Below, piece by piece: positions 10,201 through 20,078 of a DNA stretch of 64,000 nucleotides. Source of the stretch: Thauera chlorobenzoica (GTDB lineage Bacteria > Pseudomonadota > Gammaproteobacteria > Burkholderiales > Rhodocyclaceae); NCBI RefSeq assembly GCF_001922305.1, contig NZ_CP018839.1, positions 2,666,001 to 2,730,000 of the forward strand, read 5' to 3'. Under the pieces are notes generated by a model. It did no database searches. It was not told the DNA's origin and saw only the letters and a list, made by a program, of their open reading frames with translations. The first letter of the stretch is position 1. Each line of letters opens with the position of its first letter. Made by a program: the position numbers and the translations under genes.

Positions 10201-11599
10201 TTTTCAGGGGCGGTGTGCGGCTGTTCGGGTCGAGCTGGTAGATGGCTTCGACCTGGTCGCTGAAGCACAGCGTGCGGGTGGTGGTGTCGAATTCCCAGTG
10301 TCCGAGGCGGGCGATGCGTTCGGCTTCGGTCAGCCGTGCCAGGCTGGCCTCGAGGGCGTCCTGGGCCTGGAGGTAGGCGGTCATGTCGCGGGCGATGCCG
10401 AGCACTCCGACCGCCTTGCCGTGTGCATCGCAGATCGGCGTGCGGATCGTCTCCGCCCGCTCGCGGTGGCCGTCGCTGGCGAAATGGAGCGCCTCCACGG
10501 TACGTATCGGATGGCCTGCGGCGAGTACCGCGAGCTCGTGCCGGCGAAAGCGTGCGGCCTGTTCGGGATCGGCGGGGTTGGCATCGGTGCCGCCGGTGAC
10601 ATCCTTTGCCCGGGGGCCGAAAAGGGCGCTGGCGCGCGGGTTGCAGGCCAGGAAACGCCCTTCGGCATCCTTCAGCCAGACCGGATCGGGAATCGCGTCG
10701 ATCACCGACTTCAGGCGCGCTTGTTCGTGTTCGAGATCCCGCGTGCGCCGGAGTACCAGCCCGCGCAGCGAGCGCACCCACAGCAGCAGCAACAGCGCCA
10801 GCCCGGACAGGGCGGCGGCGGCGATTCCCAGCGGTCTCAGCCATCGGCTCCAGTCGGTGGCGGTCGCAAGCCATTTTTTTTCGAGCGCCGCCTTTTCCTG
10901 GGCGCTGATCGCCGCCATGCCGCGTTCGACCAGGGCGAGGGTGGCGTGCTCGCCTTTGCGCACGGCGCGGCGGAACTGGCCGCGGTACAGCTCGAAGGCC
11001 TTGACGAAGTCAAGATGCGCGCCGCGCTGGTAGAGGTAGAACGCGGCCGGGTATTCATCCAGGCAGAATAGCTTGACGTCGCCGGCGGTGGCGGCGTCGA
11101 GCAGGGATGCATATTCCGGATAGCGCTGCAGGGAGCCGATTCCCCGGGCGCTCAGATGCTCGACGCAGGCATCGCCGGCCTGTACACCGATCTGAAAGCC
11201 GCGCAAGGCCTGCGCCTCGGTGATCCCGGCGATGGAGGCGTGGCGGTAGATGGCGACCGGTACTTCGGCGTAGGGGGGCGAAAAATCATAGTCGGGCGCA
11301 CGCTCCGGAGTGTGGAAGATCATGTCGATCACATCCGCTTCGCCGCGCAGCAGCATTTTCTGGGCATCGCTCCAGCGCGTGGCGGTGAGGCGGACGGGAA
11401 TTCCGGTGCGCGCCGCCCAGAGCTGCCACAGTTCGACCAGGTAGCCGGTGTCGCGGCCGCGGGCGTCCTTGTACAGGTAGGGCGGATAGTTGTCGTCGGT
11501 GACGACGTGCAGCTCGCGCGGCTGTGCCAGCGCGACCGTGGTCACCGCATACAGCGTGAGGATGACCCACACCGTGGAGAGCATGCGCACAGCAGTCAT
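7223..11599 (-). CDS. Hybrid sensor histidine kinase with periplasmic solute-binding sensor
   Basis: This 1458-residue multi-domain kinase begins with a signal peptide (cleaved near residue 25). Next come one periplasmic SBP_bac_3-type binding domain (about 27-245), a membrane helix (about 255-275) and three PAS segments (about 290-410, 420-535, 575-690). The HisKA domain has H716 in the motif SHEIRTPMN, and the ATPase has NNAVKFT and GTGLGL motifs. Two receiver domains follow (D1006 and D1151), then a C-terminal HPt domain with H1301 (AHTLKG). The layout resembles EvgS/BarA-type phosphorelays sensing a small solute such as an amino acid. Output is probably the overlapping HD-GYP regulator. 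All phosphorelay residues are intact. Confidence 0.92.
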   Translation of the reverse strand: MTAVRMLSTVWVILTLYAVTTVALAQPRELHVVTDDNYPPYLYKDARGRDTGYLVELWQLWAARTGIPVRLTATRWSDAQKMLLRGEADVIDMIFHTPERAPDYDFSPPYAEVPVAIYRHASIAGITEAQALRGFQIGVQAGDACVEHLSARGIGSLQRYPEYASLLDAATAGDVKLFCLDEYPAAFYLYQRGAHLDFVKAFELYRGQFRRAVRKGEHATLALVERGMAAISAQEKAALEKKWLATATDWSRWLRPLGIAAAALSGLALLLLLWVRSLRGLVLRRTRDLEHEQARLKSVIDAIPDPVWLKDAEGRFLACNPRASALFGPRAKDVTGGTDANPADPEQAARFRRHELAVLAAGHPIRTVEALHFASDGHRERAETIRTPICDAHGKAVGVLGIARDMTAYLQAQDALEASLARLTEAERIARLGHWEFDTTTRTLCFSDQVEAIYQLDPNSRTPPLKTIQERIHADDRERVREHFAQSLRTAAALAVDYRIVLPDGGLRHVQVHAEVHRSDGAGARMIGTVQDITEQKKQADELERYRRQLQELVAERTAQLQATTTELEKLIEEQAALFDSAPVGIVLMCERRILRCNRYLETLLGYAPGTLTGLPTRVWYPDDATYERESAPADAAMSRGERHCREQQLRRRDGSLFWARLTGQLLDRDAPEKGVLGIIEDIEQEHAAAEALREGKAMAESATRLKSEFLANMSHEIRTPMNAILGMTHLALRTELSPRQHDYLSRIQSAGRHLLEIINGILDLSKIEAGKLELEHTEFAIDDLLDKLASVIAEKAAAKGLELVFETTPDVPLWLVGDPLRLGQVLINFANNAVKFTEQGEIEVRVGVRERTGPRLQLHFSVRDTGIGMSPEQQARLFRPFEQGDASITRRYGGTGLGLSIAQRLAQRMGGEVGVDSRVGEGSTFWFTAWVDEAERPPRALLPGTELRGRRVLVVDDNHTARQVLARMLEQLHFRVDCAADGAAAVHAVRQADADAAPFLLVCLDQRMPGMDGLETARTIRAQRLQQAPYLMMVTGFGNEIDEQTAREAGITAIVTKPLTPSDLFDAMIRLLHRSRPGTAARVEHADPSEARLTRFDGTRLLLVEDNEINREVASNLLEDAGFAVTSAVDGHQAVALLQAGADFDVILMDMQMPVMDGLQATRAIRTLPGFATLPIIAMTANALTEDRQRCFEAGMNDFVTKPIDPDQLWTALLRWLPGRRSAANAPPSAKASPPLPAAGLLDHPVAGLDPALGLERCLGQAGLYRELLEQFIRQQRGSAEQLRRALEDGDHHSVRHLAHTLKGVAANLGAVGLEQRAAALEQSLREGRDPAAPAPLRLQVEALGSTLESLLHDLAAALPPTGHGARITVATNSVRAPCEAAFAGTAADLAPLHRLLASGSPAARQWVVDHAETLRAALGAEHAALSQATRDFDYDTALALLHPHLPAQADHAGDAR

Positions 11600-11865
11600 G
11601 GCCAGAATGTCATCAGGAGCCGTCGTGAGCTCTCACTGCCGGAAATCCTCCGGCAATGTCTTGGATCAAGAATAAACCAGGATGCATCATTCTGGCATGG
11701 ATCGGGATCCGGCGTATGAAAAACATCCGCGATGAACGGGCTTGGCGGGCTACGCTCCTGGCGGTCCGGCGGAACGTGTCGGCATGCGGGGGCGAGTGGA
11801 GAGCGCAGGCGCCGGCGGGGGAGGCCGCGGGGGGAAGGCGCACGGCATGGTGAATGCGGCGCTGA
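11600..11865. other. Intergenic region upstream of the hybrid kinase
   Basis: About 270 bases lie between the kinase start and the tRNA-Arg terminator. No convincing gene is seen; short open frames here lack family features. The stretch just upstream of the kinase (about 11640-11720) is locally AT-richer and probably holds its promoter, but no clear -35/-10 pair could be fixed by eye. Confidence 0.4.
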
Positions 11866-11899
11866 AAACGAAACCGGGCACTTCCGAAGAAGTGCCCGG
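11866..11899 (-). terminator. Intrinsic terminator of the tRNA-Arg transcript
   Basis: A perfect 11-bp stem (CCGGGCACTTC / GAAGTGCCCGG, 11874-11899) closes on a UUCG tetraloop when read on the - strand. It is followed by TTTCGTTTTC. It sits 14 bases past the 3' end of the downstream tRNA-Arg and should end the tRNA cluster transcript. Confidence 0.85.
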
Positions 11900-11912
11900 T
11901 GCCGGGAAAGAC

Positions 11913-11989
11913 TGGCGCGCCCGGAAGGATTCGAACCTCCTACCCCCTGGTTCGTAGCCAGGTACTCTATCCAGATGAGCTACGGGCGC
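11913..11989 (-). tRNA. tRNA-Arg (anticodon ACG), copy 1
   Basis: The sequence folds as a complete 77-base tRNA including the encoded CCA: acceptor GCGCCCG/CGGGCGC, anticodon loop CTACGAA giving anticodon ACG, and a GGTTCGAATCC T-arm. It decodes CGN arginine codons after A34-to-inosine editing. It appears identical to copy 2, 119 bases away. Confidence 0.96.
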
Positions 11990-12031
11990 GTTGCCGAAGT
12001 CGTTTAGAGCCCGATATCGGAAGGCTGTGTC

Positions 12032-12108
12032 TGGCGCGCCCGGAAGGATTCGAACCTCCTACCCCCTGGTTCGTAGCCAGGTACTCTATCCAGATGAGCT
12101 ACGGGCGC
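12032..12108 (-). tRNA. tRNA-Arg (anticodon ACG), copy 2
   Basis: This is the second tandem copy of the same 77-base tRNA-Arg with encoded CCA and anticodon ACG. The two copies are transcribed in the same direction and separated by 42 bases, consistent with a local duplication and a joint transcript with the upstream tRNA-Ser. Confidence 0.96.
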
Positions 12109-12171
12109 TTTTTGCTGCGACTGCGAAGGAGCGGCATTATAGCGTCTAATTACGCTTCTTCAACAGGTATT

Positions 12172-12259
<88 letters not shown>

Positions 12260-12363
12260 GCTCGAAGGTCGGCATTATAGTGAATCCACTGGAAATGTGA
12301 ACGTCTATTTGCCGTCGCCCGAAAAATCATACCGGGTGGTGCGGTGCGCCGCCCGGAGCGGGG

Positions 12364-12714
12364 TCAAGCGCTTCCGGGCAGCATTTCCTCGTAGGCGCGC
12401 ACCGCTTCGGCGGCGTACATCAGGGCCGGGCCCCCGCCCATGTAGGTGCATACGCCCAGGGTTTCCATGATCTGCTCGCGGCTGGCGCCGAGGCGGATCA
12501 GGGCCTTGACGTGAAAGCCGATGCAGGCGTCGCAGCGCTGGGTCACGGCGATGGCGAGGGCGATCAGTTCCTTGTGCAGCTCGCTGAGGGCACCGTCCTG
12601 CAGCGAGCTTTTCGCCATCGCACCGAAACTGGTCATGGTTTGGGGGATTTCCCGGCGCAGCGTGCCGAGGGCTTTGGAAACGTCGGAAGTGATCTGGACA
12701 AAGGATTTGGACAT
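12364..12714 (-). CDS. Carboxymuconolactone decarboxylase/AhpD-like protein
   Basis: The product is a 116-residue all-helical protein of the CMD/AhpD family. It carries the CxxC peroxidase-type motif CDACIGFH (about residues 57-64) followed by a helix rich in Ala/Leu, as in alkylhydroperoxidase-like proteins. The likely role is thiol-based redox defence, with no clear partner nearby. Length fits the short single-domain members. Confidence 0.88.
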   Translation of the reverse strand: MSKSFVQITSDVSKALGTLRREIPQTMTSFGAMAKSSLQDGALSELHKELIALAIAVTQRCDACIGFHVKALIRLGASREQIMETLGVCTYMGGGPALMYAAEAVRAYEEMLPGSA

Positions 12715-12844
12715 CGTGGCTGTTCCGTATTTAAGGAAACGCTTATTTTACGATGTCCTGTGCACTGTTGCCATCCCGCATGGCCGGGCGGGCGAGCCGG
12801 CGGTGGTCGCGGTTGATGCCGCTACGGCGGCAGCTGGGCGCCGT

Positions 12845-13654
12845 TCAGGCCGCGCTGCGCTTGTCGCGCTCGATCAGGGCGTAGGCCGAATGGTTGTGGA
12901 TCGACTCGAAGTTTTCCGATTCGACGACGTAGGCGTCGATACGCGCTTCCTGGTCGAGGCTGGCGGCGAGGTCGCGGACCATGTCTTCGACGAACTTGGG
13001 GTTGTCGTAGGCGCGCTCGGTGACCCATTTTTCGTCGGGGCGCTTGAGCAGGCCGAAGAGTTCGCAGGAAGCCTGGTTTTCGACCAGCTGCACCAGGTCC
13101 TCGATCCACAGGTGGTCGTTGAGCACGGCGGTGACGGTAACGTGCGAGCGCTGATTGTGCGCACCGTAGGCGGAGATCTTCTTCGAGCACGGGCACAGGC
13201 TGGTCACCGGCACCACCACCTTGATGGTGAATTCGTAGTGCCCGTCGTCGTCGATCGAGCCGATGAAGCAGACTTCGTAATCCATCAGGCTCTGCACCCC
13301 GGATACCGGTGCGGTCTTGTTGATGAAGTAAGGGAAGCTCATCTCGACATGGCCGGCTTCGGCTTCGAGACGCTCGACCATCGCGCGCAGCATCGGTTCG
13401 AAGGATTCGACCGAGATTTCGCGCTCGTTGCCGTTGAGGATGTCGACGAAGCGCGACATGTGGGTGCCCTTGAAATTGTGCGGCAACCCGACGTACATGT
13501 TGAAGCTCGCCACCGTGTGCTGCACGCCGCCGCATTTGTCGGCGACCTTGACCGGGTGGCGGATCGACTTGATGCCGACCTTGTTGATCGCGATCCGGCG
13601 GCTGTCCGCGCTGTTCTGTACGTCGGGGATGGCGTGGTCGGTGGGGGCGTTCAT
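12845..13654 (-). CDS. folE2: GTP cyclohydrolase FolE2 (type IB)
   Basis: The 269-residue enzyme converts GTP to 7,8-dihydroneopterin triphosphate, the first step toward folate and, in many bacteria, queuosine. FolE2 hallmarks are visible: [10 protein letters not shown] near the N-terminus, SRFVDILN, the catalytic Cys region [17 protein letters not shown], and the C-terminal [10 protein letters not shown]. FolE2 uses metals other than zinc and often replaces or backs up zinc-dependent FolE. An inverted repeat lies just upstream. The gene has its own leader and is separated from dxs by 152 bases. Confidence 0.95.
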   Translation of the reverse strand: MNAPTDHAIPDVQNSADSRRIAINKVGIKSIRHPVKVADKCGGVQHTVASFNMYVGLPHNFKGTHMSRFVDILNGNEREISVESFEPMLRAMVERLEAEAGHVEMSFPYFINKTAPVSGVQSLMDYEVCFIGSIDDDGHYEFTIKVVVPVTSLCPCSKKISAYGAHNQRSHVTVTAVLNDHLWIEDLVQLVENQASCELFGLLKRPDEKWVTERAYDNPKFVEDMVRDLAASLDQEARIDAYVVESENFESIHNHSAYALIERDKRSAA

Positions 13655-13680
13655 GTCGGTTCTCTGCGGATTGGGGGGTT

Positions 13681-13697
13681 GTGCAATCGAGTTGCAC
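13681..13697 (-). promoter_or_regulatory. Inverted repeat upstream of folE2
   Basis: Perfect 6-bp arms GTGCAA/TTGCAC with a 5-base spacer end 27 bases before the folE2 start codon. The position suits a repressor operator in the promoter or leader. It does not look like a standard Zur box; the factor is unknown. Confidence 0.35.
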
Positions 13698-13806
13698 TAA
13701 CTTTGAATGGTAGCTTTCCCGACCAATTCACTCAACTTCTTCGGGCGTGTGGTGCCGGGGGAAGGCATTTGCGCCCGCGGATGCGGGCGGTGGAGCGGAA
13801 GGGCGC

Positions 13807-15663
13807 TCAGCGTGGGTGGATGCGCGCGATGCTGGCGAGGATACCGGCCTTGTCGAGGCCGACGGAGGCGAGCAGGCGGGCCTGGTCGCCATGATCGATG
13901 AAGTGGTCGGGCAGGCCCAGGCGCAGCATCCGCGGGCGGGCCTCGAGGCCGTCGACGATGCGCGCGACTTCGGCGCCGACGCCGCCGACGACGGCGTTTT
14001 CCTCGAGGGTCACGAGCACGTCGTGGTCGGCGGCGAGGGTGGCGACCAGCGCTTCGTCGAGCGGCTTGACGAAGCGCATGTTGGCCACCGTGGCGTCGAT
14101 CTCCTCGGCCACCTCGCGGGCGACGCCGACCATGCTGCCGAAGGCGAGCAGGGCGATGCGCGTGCCGTTGCGCAGCACTTCACCCTTGCCGATCGGCAGG
14201 GCGGTCATTTCCGCGGCCAGGGTCACCCCGCTGCCGCCGCCGCGCGGGTAGCGCACTGCGCTCGGGCCTTCGTGGCGCACCGCGGTGTACAGCATCTGGC
14301 GGCATTCGTTTTCATCGGCCGGAGCCATGACCACCATGTTGGGGATGCAGGTCAGATAGGACAGGTCGAAGGCGCCGTGGTGGGTCGCGCCGTCGGCCCC
14401 GACCAGGCCGCCGCGGTCGATGGCGAACACCACCTGCAGGTTCTGCAGGGCGACGTCGTGGATCAGCTGGTCGTAGGCGCGCTGGAGGAAGGTCGAATAG
14501 ATCGCCACCACCGGCACCAGGCCTTCGCAGGCGAGGCCGGCGGCGAAGGTGACCGCATGCTGCTCGGCGATGCCGACGTCGAAGTAACGCTCGGGGTATT
14601 CCTGGGCGAAGCGCACCAGGCCCGAGCCTTCACGCATCGCCGGGGTGATGCCGACGATGCGCGGGTCGGCTTTCGCCATGTCGCACAGCCAGTCGCCGAA
14701 CACCTGGGTGTAGGTGAGCGTGCTGCTGCCCTTGGCGGCCTGGATGCCGGCGGTGTGGTCGAACTTGGACACCCCGTGATACAGGATCGGATCGGCTTCG
14801 GCGAGCTTGTAGCCCTGGCCCTTGCGGGTGATCACGTGGAGGAACTGCGGCCCCTTCAGCTTCTTCAGGTTGTGCAGGGTGGGAATCAGCGCGTCGAGGT
14901 CGTGGCCGTCGATCGGGCCGTAGTAGTGGAAGCCGAATTCCTCGAACAGGGTGCCCGGGCTGATCATGCCTTTGGCGTACTCCTCGACCTTGCGCGCGAG
15001 CTCGGCCACCGGCGGTGCCATGCCCAGCACTTTTTCGCCGACGCGGCGCGCGGTGTTGTAGGTCGAGCCCGACAGCATCCGCGCGAGGATCTTGGTGAGG
15101 GCGCCGACCGGCGGCGAGATCGACATCTCGTTGTCGTTGAGGATGACCAGCAGGTTGAGGTCTTCCATGTCGCCGGCGTTGTTGAGGGCCTCGAAGGCCA
15201 TCCCCGCCGACATCGCGCCGTCGCCGATCACGGCGATCGCATGGCGGTCTTCCTTGCGTGCGCGGGCGGCGACCGCCATGCCGAGCGCGGCCGAGATCGA
15301 CGTCGATGAATGGGCCGTGCCGAAGGTGTCGTACTCGCTCTCGCAGCGCCGCGGGAAGCCGGAAATGCCGCCCCAGTGGCGCAGCCTGCCCATCGCCTCG
15401 CGACGTCCGGTCAGCACCTTGTGGCCGTAGGTCTGGTGGCCGACGTCCCACACGATGCGGTCGTGCGGGGTGTTGAACACGTGATGCAGCGCGATCGTGA
15501 GCTCGACCGTGCCGAGGTTGGAGGACAGGTGGCCGCCGGTCTTCGAGACCGACTCGATCAGGAAGGCACGCAGCTCGCTGGCGATCGCCGCCAGCTCGCG
15601 GCGCTCGCGTGTGCGCAGATCGGCGGGTTTGGCGATGCGTTCCAGGTTGGGGTAGGGGGCCAT
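13807..15663 (-). CDS. dxs: 1-deoxy-D-xylulose-5-phosphate synthase
   Basis: This 618-residue thiamine-diphosphate enzyme joins pyruvate and glyceraldehyde 3-phosphate in the first step of the MEP isoprenoid pathway. Seen in order: ThDP-binding [11 protein letters not shown] and the [18 protein letters not shown] motif, then the transketolase pyrimidine-binding part ([17 protein letters not shown]) and the C-terminal domain. The ATG at 15663 (MAPYPNL) matches the usual length; the frame is open upstream but unlike Dxs. It follows xseB and ispA on the same strand, a standard proteobacterial order. Confidence 0.97.
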   Translation of the reverse strand: MAPYPNLERIAKPADLRTRERRELAAIASELRAFLIESVSKTGGHLSSNLGTVELTIALHHVFNTPHDRIVWDVGHQTYGHKVLTGRREAMGRLRHWGGISGFPRRCESEYDTFGTAHSSTSISAALGMAVAARARKEDRHAIAVIGDGAMSAGMAFEALNNAGDMEDLNLLVILNDNEMSISPPVGALTKILARMLSGSTYNTARRVGEKVLGMAPPVAELARKVEEYAKGMISPGTLFEEFGFHYYGPIDGHDLDALIPTLHNLKKLKGPQFLHVITRKGQGYKLAEADPILYHGVSKFDHTAGIQAAKGSSTLTYTQVFGDWLCDMAKADPRIVGITPAMREGSGLVRFAQEYPERYFDVGIAEQHAVTFAAGLACEGLVPVVAIYSTFLQRAYDQLIHDVALQNLQVVFAIDRGGLVGADGATHHGAFDLSYLTCIPNMVVMAPADENECRQMLYTAVRHEGPSAVRYPRGGGSGVTLAAEMTALPIGKGEVLRNGTRIALLAFGSMVGVAREVAEEIDATVANMRFVKPLDEALVATLAADHDVLVTLEENAVVGGVGAEVARIVDGLEARPRMLRLGLPDHFIDHGDQARLLASVGLDKAGILASIARIHPR

Positions 15664-15730
15664 TGGCGGTCCGGGGTCAATGCTTCTGTTCGGTGGGCAG
15701 CAGGGGCAGAACCGTGAATGCGGCAGGTAC

Positions 15731-16639
15731 TCAGAACGCGCGATGCACGATGTAGTCGGCGAGGGCGCCGAGGCGGGCGGCCCGTGCGCCGAAGGGGGCG
15801 AGGGTGGTGCGCGCGTCGACGAGCATTTCTTCGGCCAGGCGACGGGCGTCGGCCAGGCCGAGCAGGCTGACGTAGGTCGGTTTGTTCTGTTCCGCGTCCT
15901 TGCCGGCGGTCTTGCCCAGGGTGGCGGTGTCGGCCTCGGCGTCGAGGATGTCGTCGACGACCTGGAACAGCAGGCCGACCACTTTTGCATAGTGATCGAG
16001 GCGCGCCAGCTCGTCGGCGCCGAGGCCGCGCCCGCAGTGGGCGCCGAGCAGCACCGCGGCGCGGATCAGGGCGCCGGTCTTGTGGATGTGCATGGCCTCG
16101 AGCTCCGCGCGGCTGAGCTGCCGGCCCACCGCAGCCAGGTCGATGGCCTGACCGCCGGCCATGCCGCGCGAACCGGCGGCGGCGGCGAGCCGGGCGAGCA
16201 TCGCAAGCTGAGCCGAGGGCGTGTCGCACATCGGCGTTTCGGCCAGGACCTGAAAGGCGAGGGCCTGCAGGGCATCGCCCACCAGGAGCGCGGTGGCCTC
16301 GTCGTACTCGACATGGACGGTGGGCTTGCCGCGGCGCAGCACGTCATCGTCCATGCACGGCATGTCGTCATGCACCAGCGAATAGGCGTGGATCAGCTCG
16401 ACGGCGCAGGCGGCGCGGTCGACGATTTCGGGCGCGGCTCCAGCGAGCTCGCCGGCCGCATGGGCGAGCAGCGGGCGGATGCGCTTGCCGCCGCCGAGCG
16501 TGGCGTAGCGCATCGCCTCGTGCAGGCGCCGGGGGGTGATCGACGGCTCGGGCAACAAGGCGGCGAGCGCGGTCTCGGTGCGCTGCTGCACATCCCTCAT
16601 CCAGTCGGCGAAAGCCGGGCTGCGGTCCGGGTCGTTCAT
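15731..16639 (-). CDS. ispA: Farnesyl diphosphate synthase
   Basis: The 302-residue polyprenyl synthetase condenses isopentenyl diphosphate with allylic diphosphates to make farnesyl diphosphate for quinones and undecaprenyl phosphate. Both Asp-rich motifs are present: DDMPCMDDD (about residues 88-96) and DDILD (about 227-231), with GGKRIRP early in the protein. It overlaps xseB by four bases (ATGA) and lies 67 bases before dxs. Confidence 0.96.
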   Translation of the reverse strand: MNDPDRSPAFADWMRDVQQRTETALAALLPEPSITPRRLHEAMRYATLGGGKRIRPLLAHAAGELAGAAPEIVDRAACAVELIHAYSLVHDDMPCMDDDVLRRGKPTVHVEYDEATALLVGDALQALAFQVLAETPMCDTPSAQLAMLARLAAAAGSRGMAGGQAIDLAAVGRQLSRAELEAMHIHKTGALIRAAVLLGAHCGRGLGADELARLDHYAKVVGLLFQVVDDILDAEADTATLGKTAGKDAEQNKPTYVSLLGLADARRLAEEMLVDARTTLAPFGARAARLGALADYIVHRAF

Positions 16640-16896
16640 GCGCCTTCTCCTTCTTCGCTGTCGCGCAGGCCTTCGGGCTGGAAATCGGACAGGCCTTCAC
16701 CCTCGAGCATCTTCACGCGCTGTTCGGCGTCGGCGAGAGTGGTCTGACAGTATCGCAGCAGCTGCGTGCCACGTTGGTAGCGCGCGAGCGCGTCTTCGAG
16801 CGCGAGCGTGCCCGCTTCCATCTCCTGGACGATGCTCTCCAGCTCGGAAACCGCGGCTTCGAACGACTTGGGGGAAGAGGACGCCGACTTTGGCAT
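16636..16896 (-). CDS. xseB: Exodeoxyribonuclease VII small subunit
   Basis: This 86-residue acidic helical protein has the XseB pattern FEAAVSELESIVQEMEAGTLALEDALARY, here read in parts, and an acidic tail. It binds the large subunit XseA in a nuclease that degrades single-stranded DNA. It is the first gene of the xseB-ispA-dxs operon. Confidence 0.93.
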   Translation of the reverse strand: MPKSASSSPKSFEAAVSELESIVQEMEAGTLALEDALARYQRGTQLLRYCQTTLADAEQRVKMLEGEGLSDFQPEGLRDSEEGEGA

Positions 16897-16968
16897 GGAT
16901 CGATATCTGGCGCGGTAAAAGCGGAAAAATAACCGAAGGCGGGTCTGGCGGTCAAACGGACGGTGTCT

Positions 16969-16984
16969 TAAACTAATTCGTTTA
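16969..16984 (+). promoter_or_regulatory. AT-rich inverted repeat before the Rieske oxygenase gene
   Basis: TAAAC/GTTTA arms with a 6-base spacer lie 37 bases before the Rieske oxygenase ATG, in an AT-rich patch between the divergent xseB and oxygenase genes. This is a candidate operator; a GAGGAGGAG ribosome-binding site follows it. Confidence 0.35.
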
Positions 16985-17021
16985 TTTTCCGGATATTTGT
17001 CCGCGCGAGGAGGAGTCGGGG

Positions 17022-18149
17022 ATGTCCGACATCGGCGCCAAGGGGCAACTGGCGCAGGCTGTTTCGCAGCTGCCTGTTTCCTGGTACTTCGACGAAAAGA
17101 TCTTCGAGCAGGAAAAAAAGCTGCTGTTCGATGCCGGTCCGGGCTATACGGGCCATGAGCAGATGGTTCCCGAAATCGGTAGTTACCGCTCGCTCGAATG
17201 GCTGGACCATTCGAAGCTGCTGGTCCGCACCGAGGCCGGTGTGCACCGGATGTCGAACATCTGCCGCCATCGTCAGGCGATCATGCTGCAGGGCAGCGGC
17301 ACGACCTCGCGCGTGACCTGTCCGATCCATCGCTGGAACTACGACCTCCAGGGGACGTTGGTGGGCGCGCCGCACTTTCGGGAAAAGCCCTGCCTGAACC
17401 TGCGCCGCGATGCGCTCGAAAGCTGGCATGGCCTGCTGTTCAAGGGGCCGCGCTCGCCCCGCGCCGATCTGGCCGGCATGGAGATGGCGCCGGCGCTCGA
17501 TTTCTCCGGCTTCAAGCTCGATCGGGTGGAGATCCACCGCTGCAATTACAACTGGAAAACCTTCATCGAGATCTATCTCGAGGACTACCACGTCGTGCCC
17601 TTCCACCCCGGGCTGGGACGCTTCGTCACCTGCCGGGACCTGAGCTGGCAGTTCGGCGACTGGTATTCGGTCCAGCGTGTCGGTCTCGCATCGCTGGACA
17701 AGCCCGGGTCTGCCGCCTATGCCCGCTGGCACGAAGCGGTGCTCGCCCGCTACGGCGACAGAAAGCCGGAGCATGGCGCGATCTGGCTCACCTACTACCC
17801 CAACGTGATGGTCGAGTGGTATCCCCAGGTGCTGGTGGTAAGCACGCTGGTGCCGACCGCGGTCGACCAGACCACCAACGTCGTCGAGTTCTACTACCCG
17901 GAAGACCTCGTCGCATCGGGGCGTGCATTCATCGAGGCCGAGCAGGCGGCCTACATGGAAACCGCGATCGAGGACGACGAGATCGGCGAGCGCATGGACC
18001 GCGGGCGCCGGGCGCTGCTCGAGGAAGGGCGCAACGAGATCGGCCCGTACCAGTCACCCTATGAAGACGGGATGAAGCACTTCCACCAGTTCTACCGCCG
18101 GATCATGGCGCCGCACATCGGCGGGAGCGGCAGCGCGGCGCAGGAGTGA
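17022..18149 (+). CDS. Rieske-type aromatic ring-hydroxylating oxygenase, alpha subunit
   Basis: The 375-residue oxygenase has a Rieske [2Fe-2S] domain (C81-x-H83 and C100-x2-H103, in ICRHRQ and TCPIHRW). Its catalytic domain shows mononuclear-iron ligands H190 and H195 in the motif EDYHVVPFH. This motif is typical of the single-component-type family that includes choline, carnitine and glycine-betaine monooxygenases as well as many uncharacterised members; the substrate is unknown. No beta subunit or dedicated reductase gene is adjacent. A [2Fe-2S] ferredoxin gene lies convergently downstream but is of the thioredoxin-like type, so pairing is uncertain. Confidence 0.82.
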   Translation: MSDIGAKGQLAQAVSQLPVSWYFDEKIFEQEKKLLFDAGPGYTGHEQMVPEIGSYRSLEWLDHSKLLVRTEAGVHRMSNICRHRQAIMLQGSGTTSRVTCPIHRWNYDLQGTLVGAPHFREKPCLNLRRDALESWHGLLFKGPRSPRADLAGMEMAPALDFSGFKLDRVEIHRCNYNWKTFIEIYLEDYHVVPFHPGLGRFVTCRDLSWQFGDWYSVQRVGLASLDKPGSAAYARWHEAVLARYGDRKPEHGAIWLTYYPNVMVEWYPQVLVVSTLVPTAVDQTTNVVEFYYPEDLVASGRAFIEAEQAAYMETAIEDDEIGERMDRGRRALLEEGRNEIGPYQSPYEDGMKHFHQFYRRIMAPHIGGSGSAAQE

Positions 18150-18182
18150 GTCCAGGCCGCGGCCGTTCCTGCCGCCGGGAGC

Positions 18183-18509
18183 TTAGCCCCAGACTTCCGC
18201 GGAGACCTTCAGGCGCTCGACGGGCTGGTTGCCGAGCAGGTGCTCGTCGATGATCGTGGCGACGTCTTCGGGCTTCAGCTTCCCGTACATCACCCCTTCC
18301 GGATACACCAGCGCGACCGGGCCCGCGCTACAGGCGCCCAGGCAGCCGGTGCGGGTGATCGCGAAGCGTCCGAGCAGTTCGCGCTCCTTGAGCTGCTGAT
18401 AGAAGCCGCCGGCGACGTCCTTGCCGCCACAGGCGCCGCACGACGGGCGCCCCAGTTCGGGCGGGTGGATGTGGCTGCAGACGAATACGTGTTTTTCGGG
18501 TTTTGCCAT
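18183..18509 (-). CDS. Thioredoxin-like [2Fe-2S] ferredoxin
   Basis: The small ferredoxin has about 108 residues. Cluster ligands are visible as FVCSHIHPP plus SCGACGG near the N-terminus and GCLGACSAGP near the middle, the pattern of Shethna/NuoE-like [2Fe-2S] ferredoxins. Two adjacent ATGs exist (18512 and 18509); the AAAGGAG site is 3 bases from the first and 6 from the second, favouring 18509. It is convergent with the Rieske oxygenase gene and probably has a separate role in electron transfer. Confidence 0.85.
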   Translation of the reverse strand: MAKPEKHVFVCSHIHPPELGRPSCGACGGKDVAGGFYQQLKERELLGRFAITRTGCLGACSAGPVALVYPEGVMYGKLKPEDVATIIDEHLLGNQPVERLKVSAEVWG

Positions 18510-18635
18510 CATGGGCTCCTTTGTGGCCGGTCAATGGGATCAGCTTATGTAAGAACTCGATATTTTAATCGAATTCTCCCCCGTTCCATACCATCGCGTA
18601 CGGCCGCAGCAGCCCGTCGCCCGCAGCGGCGGCTC

Positions 18636-19574
18636 TCAGCGGGCGTCCTGCAGTTCCTTCGGCAGCGGGAAGGTCACTTTTTCGGGGACGCCGTCGAGGT
18701 TGCGCACCACTGTGCCGCCGAGCTCCGTGAGGCGTTCGATGACCTCTTCGACCAGCACTTCGGGGGCCGAGGCGCCGGCGGTGACGCCGATGCGGCGCTT
18801 GCCCTCGAGCCACGCCGGGTCGATGTCGGAGGCATTGTCAACGAGATAGGCGGGGACGTCGCGCAGGGCGGCGACTTCGCGCAGGCGGTTGGAGTTCGAG
18901 CTGTTCTTCGAGCCGACCACGAATACCACATCGGCCTGCGCGGTCATCGCTTTCACCGCGTCCTGGCGGTTCTGGGTGGCGTAGCAGATGTCGTCCTTCC
19001 GCGGGCCGGCGATGTTCGGAAAGCGCGCGCGCAGGGCGGCGACGATCGATGCCGCATCATCCACCGACAGCGTGGTCTGGGTGACATAGGCCAGCTTGTC
19101 GGGGTCGGCGACCTGCAACACGGCCACGTCCGCGGGGGTTTCGACAAGGTGGATGCCGGTCCTGACCTGGCCCATCGTGCCTTCCACCTCGGGGTGGCCC
19201 TTGTGCCCGATCATGATGATCTCGCGGCGCTGCTCGTGCATGCGCCCGACCTCCAGATGGACCTTGGTGACCAGCGGGCAGGTCGCGTCGAACACGCGCA
19301 GGCCGCGGCGCCGGGCTTCCTCGCGCACCGCCTGCGAGACGCCGTGGGCGGAGAAGATCACCGTGTTGCCGGCGGGGACCTCGTCGAGGTCCTCGACGAA
19401 GATCGCGCCCTTGCTGCGCAGGTTGTCGACGACGAACTTGTTGTGCACCACTTCGTGGCGGACGTAGATCGGCGCGCCGAAGCGCTCGAGGGCGCGCTCG
19501 ACGATCTCGATTGCGCGTTCCACCCCGGCGCAAAAGCCGCGCGGGTTGGCCAGCAGGATTTCCTTGTCGCTCAT
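18636..19574 (-). CDS. ispH: 4-hydroxy-3-methylbut-2-enyl diphosphate reductase
   Basis: The 312-residue iron-sulfur enzyme catalyses the last MEP-pathway step, forming isopentenyl and dimethylallyl diphosphate. The three cluster cysteines are in [16 protein letters not shown] and DDICYATQ. The substrate-binding VRHEVVHN and the Ser/Asn motif VGSKNSSNS are also present. It is last in the ribF-ileS-lspA-fkpB-ispH operon, its usual place. Confidence 0.97.
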   Translation of the reverse strand: MSDKEILLANPRGFCAGVERAIEIVERALERFGAPIYVRHEVVHNKFVVDNLRSKGAIFVEDLDEVPAGNTVIFSAHGVSQAVREEARRRGLRVFDATCPLVTKVHLEVGRMHEQRREIIMIGHKGHPEVEGTMGQVRTGIHLVETPADVAVLQVADPDKLAYVTQTTLSVDDAASIVAALRARFPNIAGPRKDDICYATQNRQDAVKAMTAQADVVFVVGSKNSSNSNRLREVAALRDVPAYLVDNASDIDPAWLEGKRRIGVTAGASAPEVLVEEVIERLTELGGTVVRNLDGVPEKVTFPLPKELQDAR

Positions 19575-19628
19575 CGGGGGCTCCGGGGCAGTGGGACGGT
19601 TCGGGCAAGCGTGCCGCTTGCGGCAGCG

Positions 19629-20063
19629 TCAGAGGATGCCGACGACCTCGACTTCGAGGCGGATGTGCTTGCCGGCGAGCGGGTGGTTGAAATCGATCAG
19701 GGCCGATTGGGCGTCGATCTCGCGCACCAGGCCGGAGTAGCGCGAGCCGTCGGGGGCGGTGAATTCCATGATGCTCATCGCTTCGATCTCCTCGTCGGGC
19801 ATGTGTTCGCGCTTGACCCGCTCGACTAGTTCCGTGCGGTGCGGGCCGAACGCGTTTTCCGGGGTCAGCTCGAACACCTGGCGGGCGCCGGGGGCGAGAC
19901 CGAGGAGCAGTTTTTCCATTCCCGGCAGCATCTCGCCGGCGCCTAGCTGCAGGGTCGCGGGGGTCGCCTCGAAGGTGCTGATCAGCGGCTGGCCGTTGGG
20001 CAGGGTAATGCGGTAGTGCAGGGTGACGAGGCTGTTGGCTTCGATGGTCTGGCTCAAGATCAT
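19629..20063 (-). CDS. fkpB: FKBP-type peptidyl-prolyl isomerase, SlpA/FkpB family
   Basis: The 144-residue SlyD-like isomerase has the N-terminal NSLVTLHYRI strand, LQLGAGEMLPGMEKLLLG, an insert-in-flap domain (about residues 75-125) and the C-terminal FNHPLAGKHIRLEVEV. There is no His-rich tail, so it is the FkpB (SlpA) type rather than SlyD. It acts as a folding helper and is placed between lspA and ispH as in many proteobacteria. Confidence 0.93.
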   Translation of the reverse strand: MILSQTIEANSLVTLHYRITLPNGQPLISTFEATPATLQLGAGEMLPGMEKLLLGLAPGARQVFELTPENAFGPHRTELVERVKREHMPDEEIEAMSIMEFTAPDGSRYSGLVREIDAQSALIDFNHPLAGKHIRLEVEVVGIL

Positions 20064-20078
20064 GCTCCGGGTCGGGTC

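Noticed and set aside
7190..11071. A 1293-codon open frame on the + strand opposite the hybrid kinase
   Set aside because: It is a mirror of a GC-rich coding sequence: no domain, biased composition, and the - strand frame has full kinase motifs.
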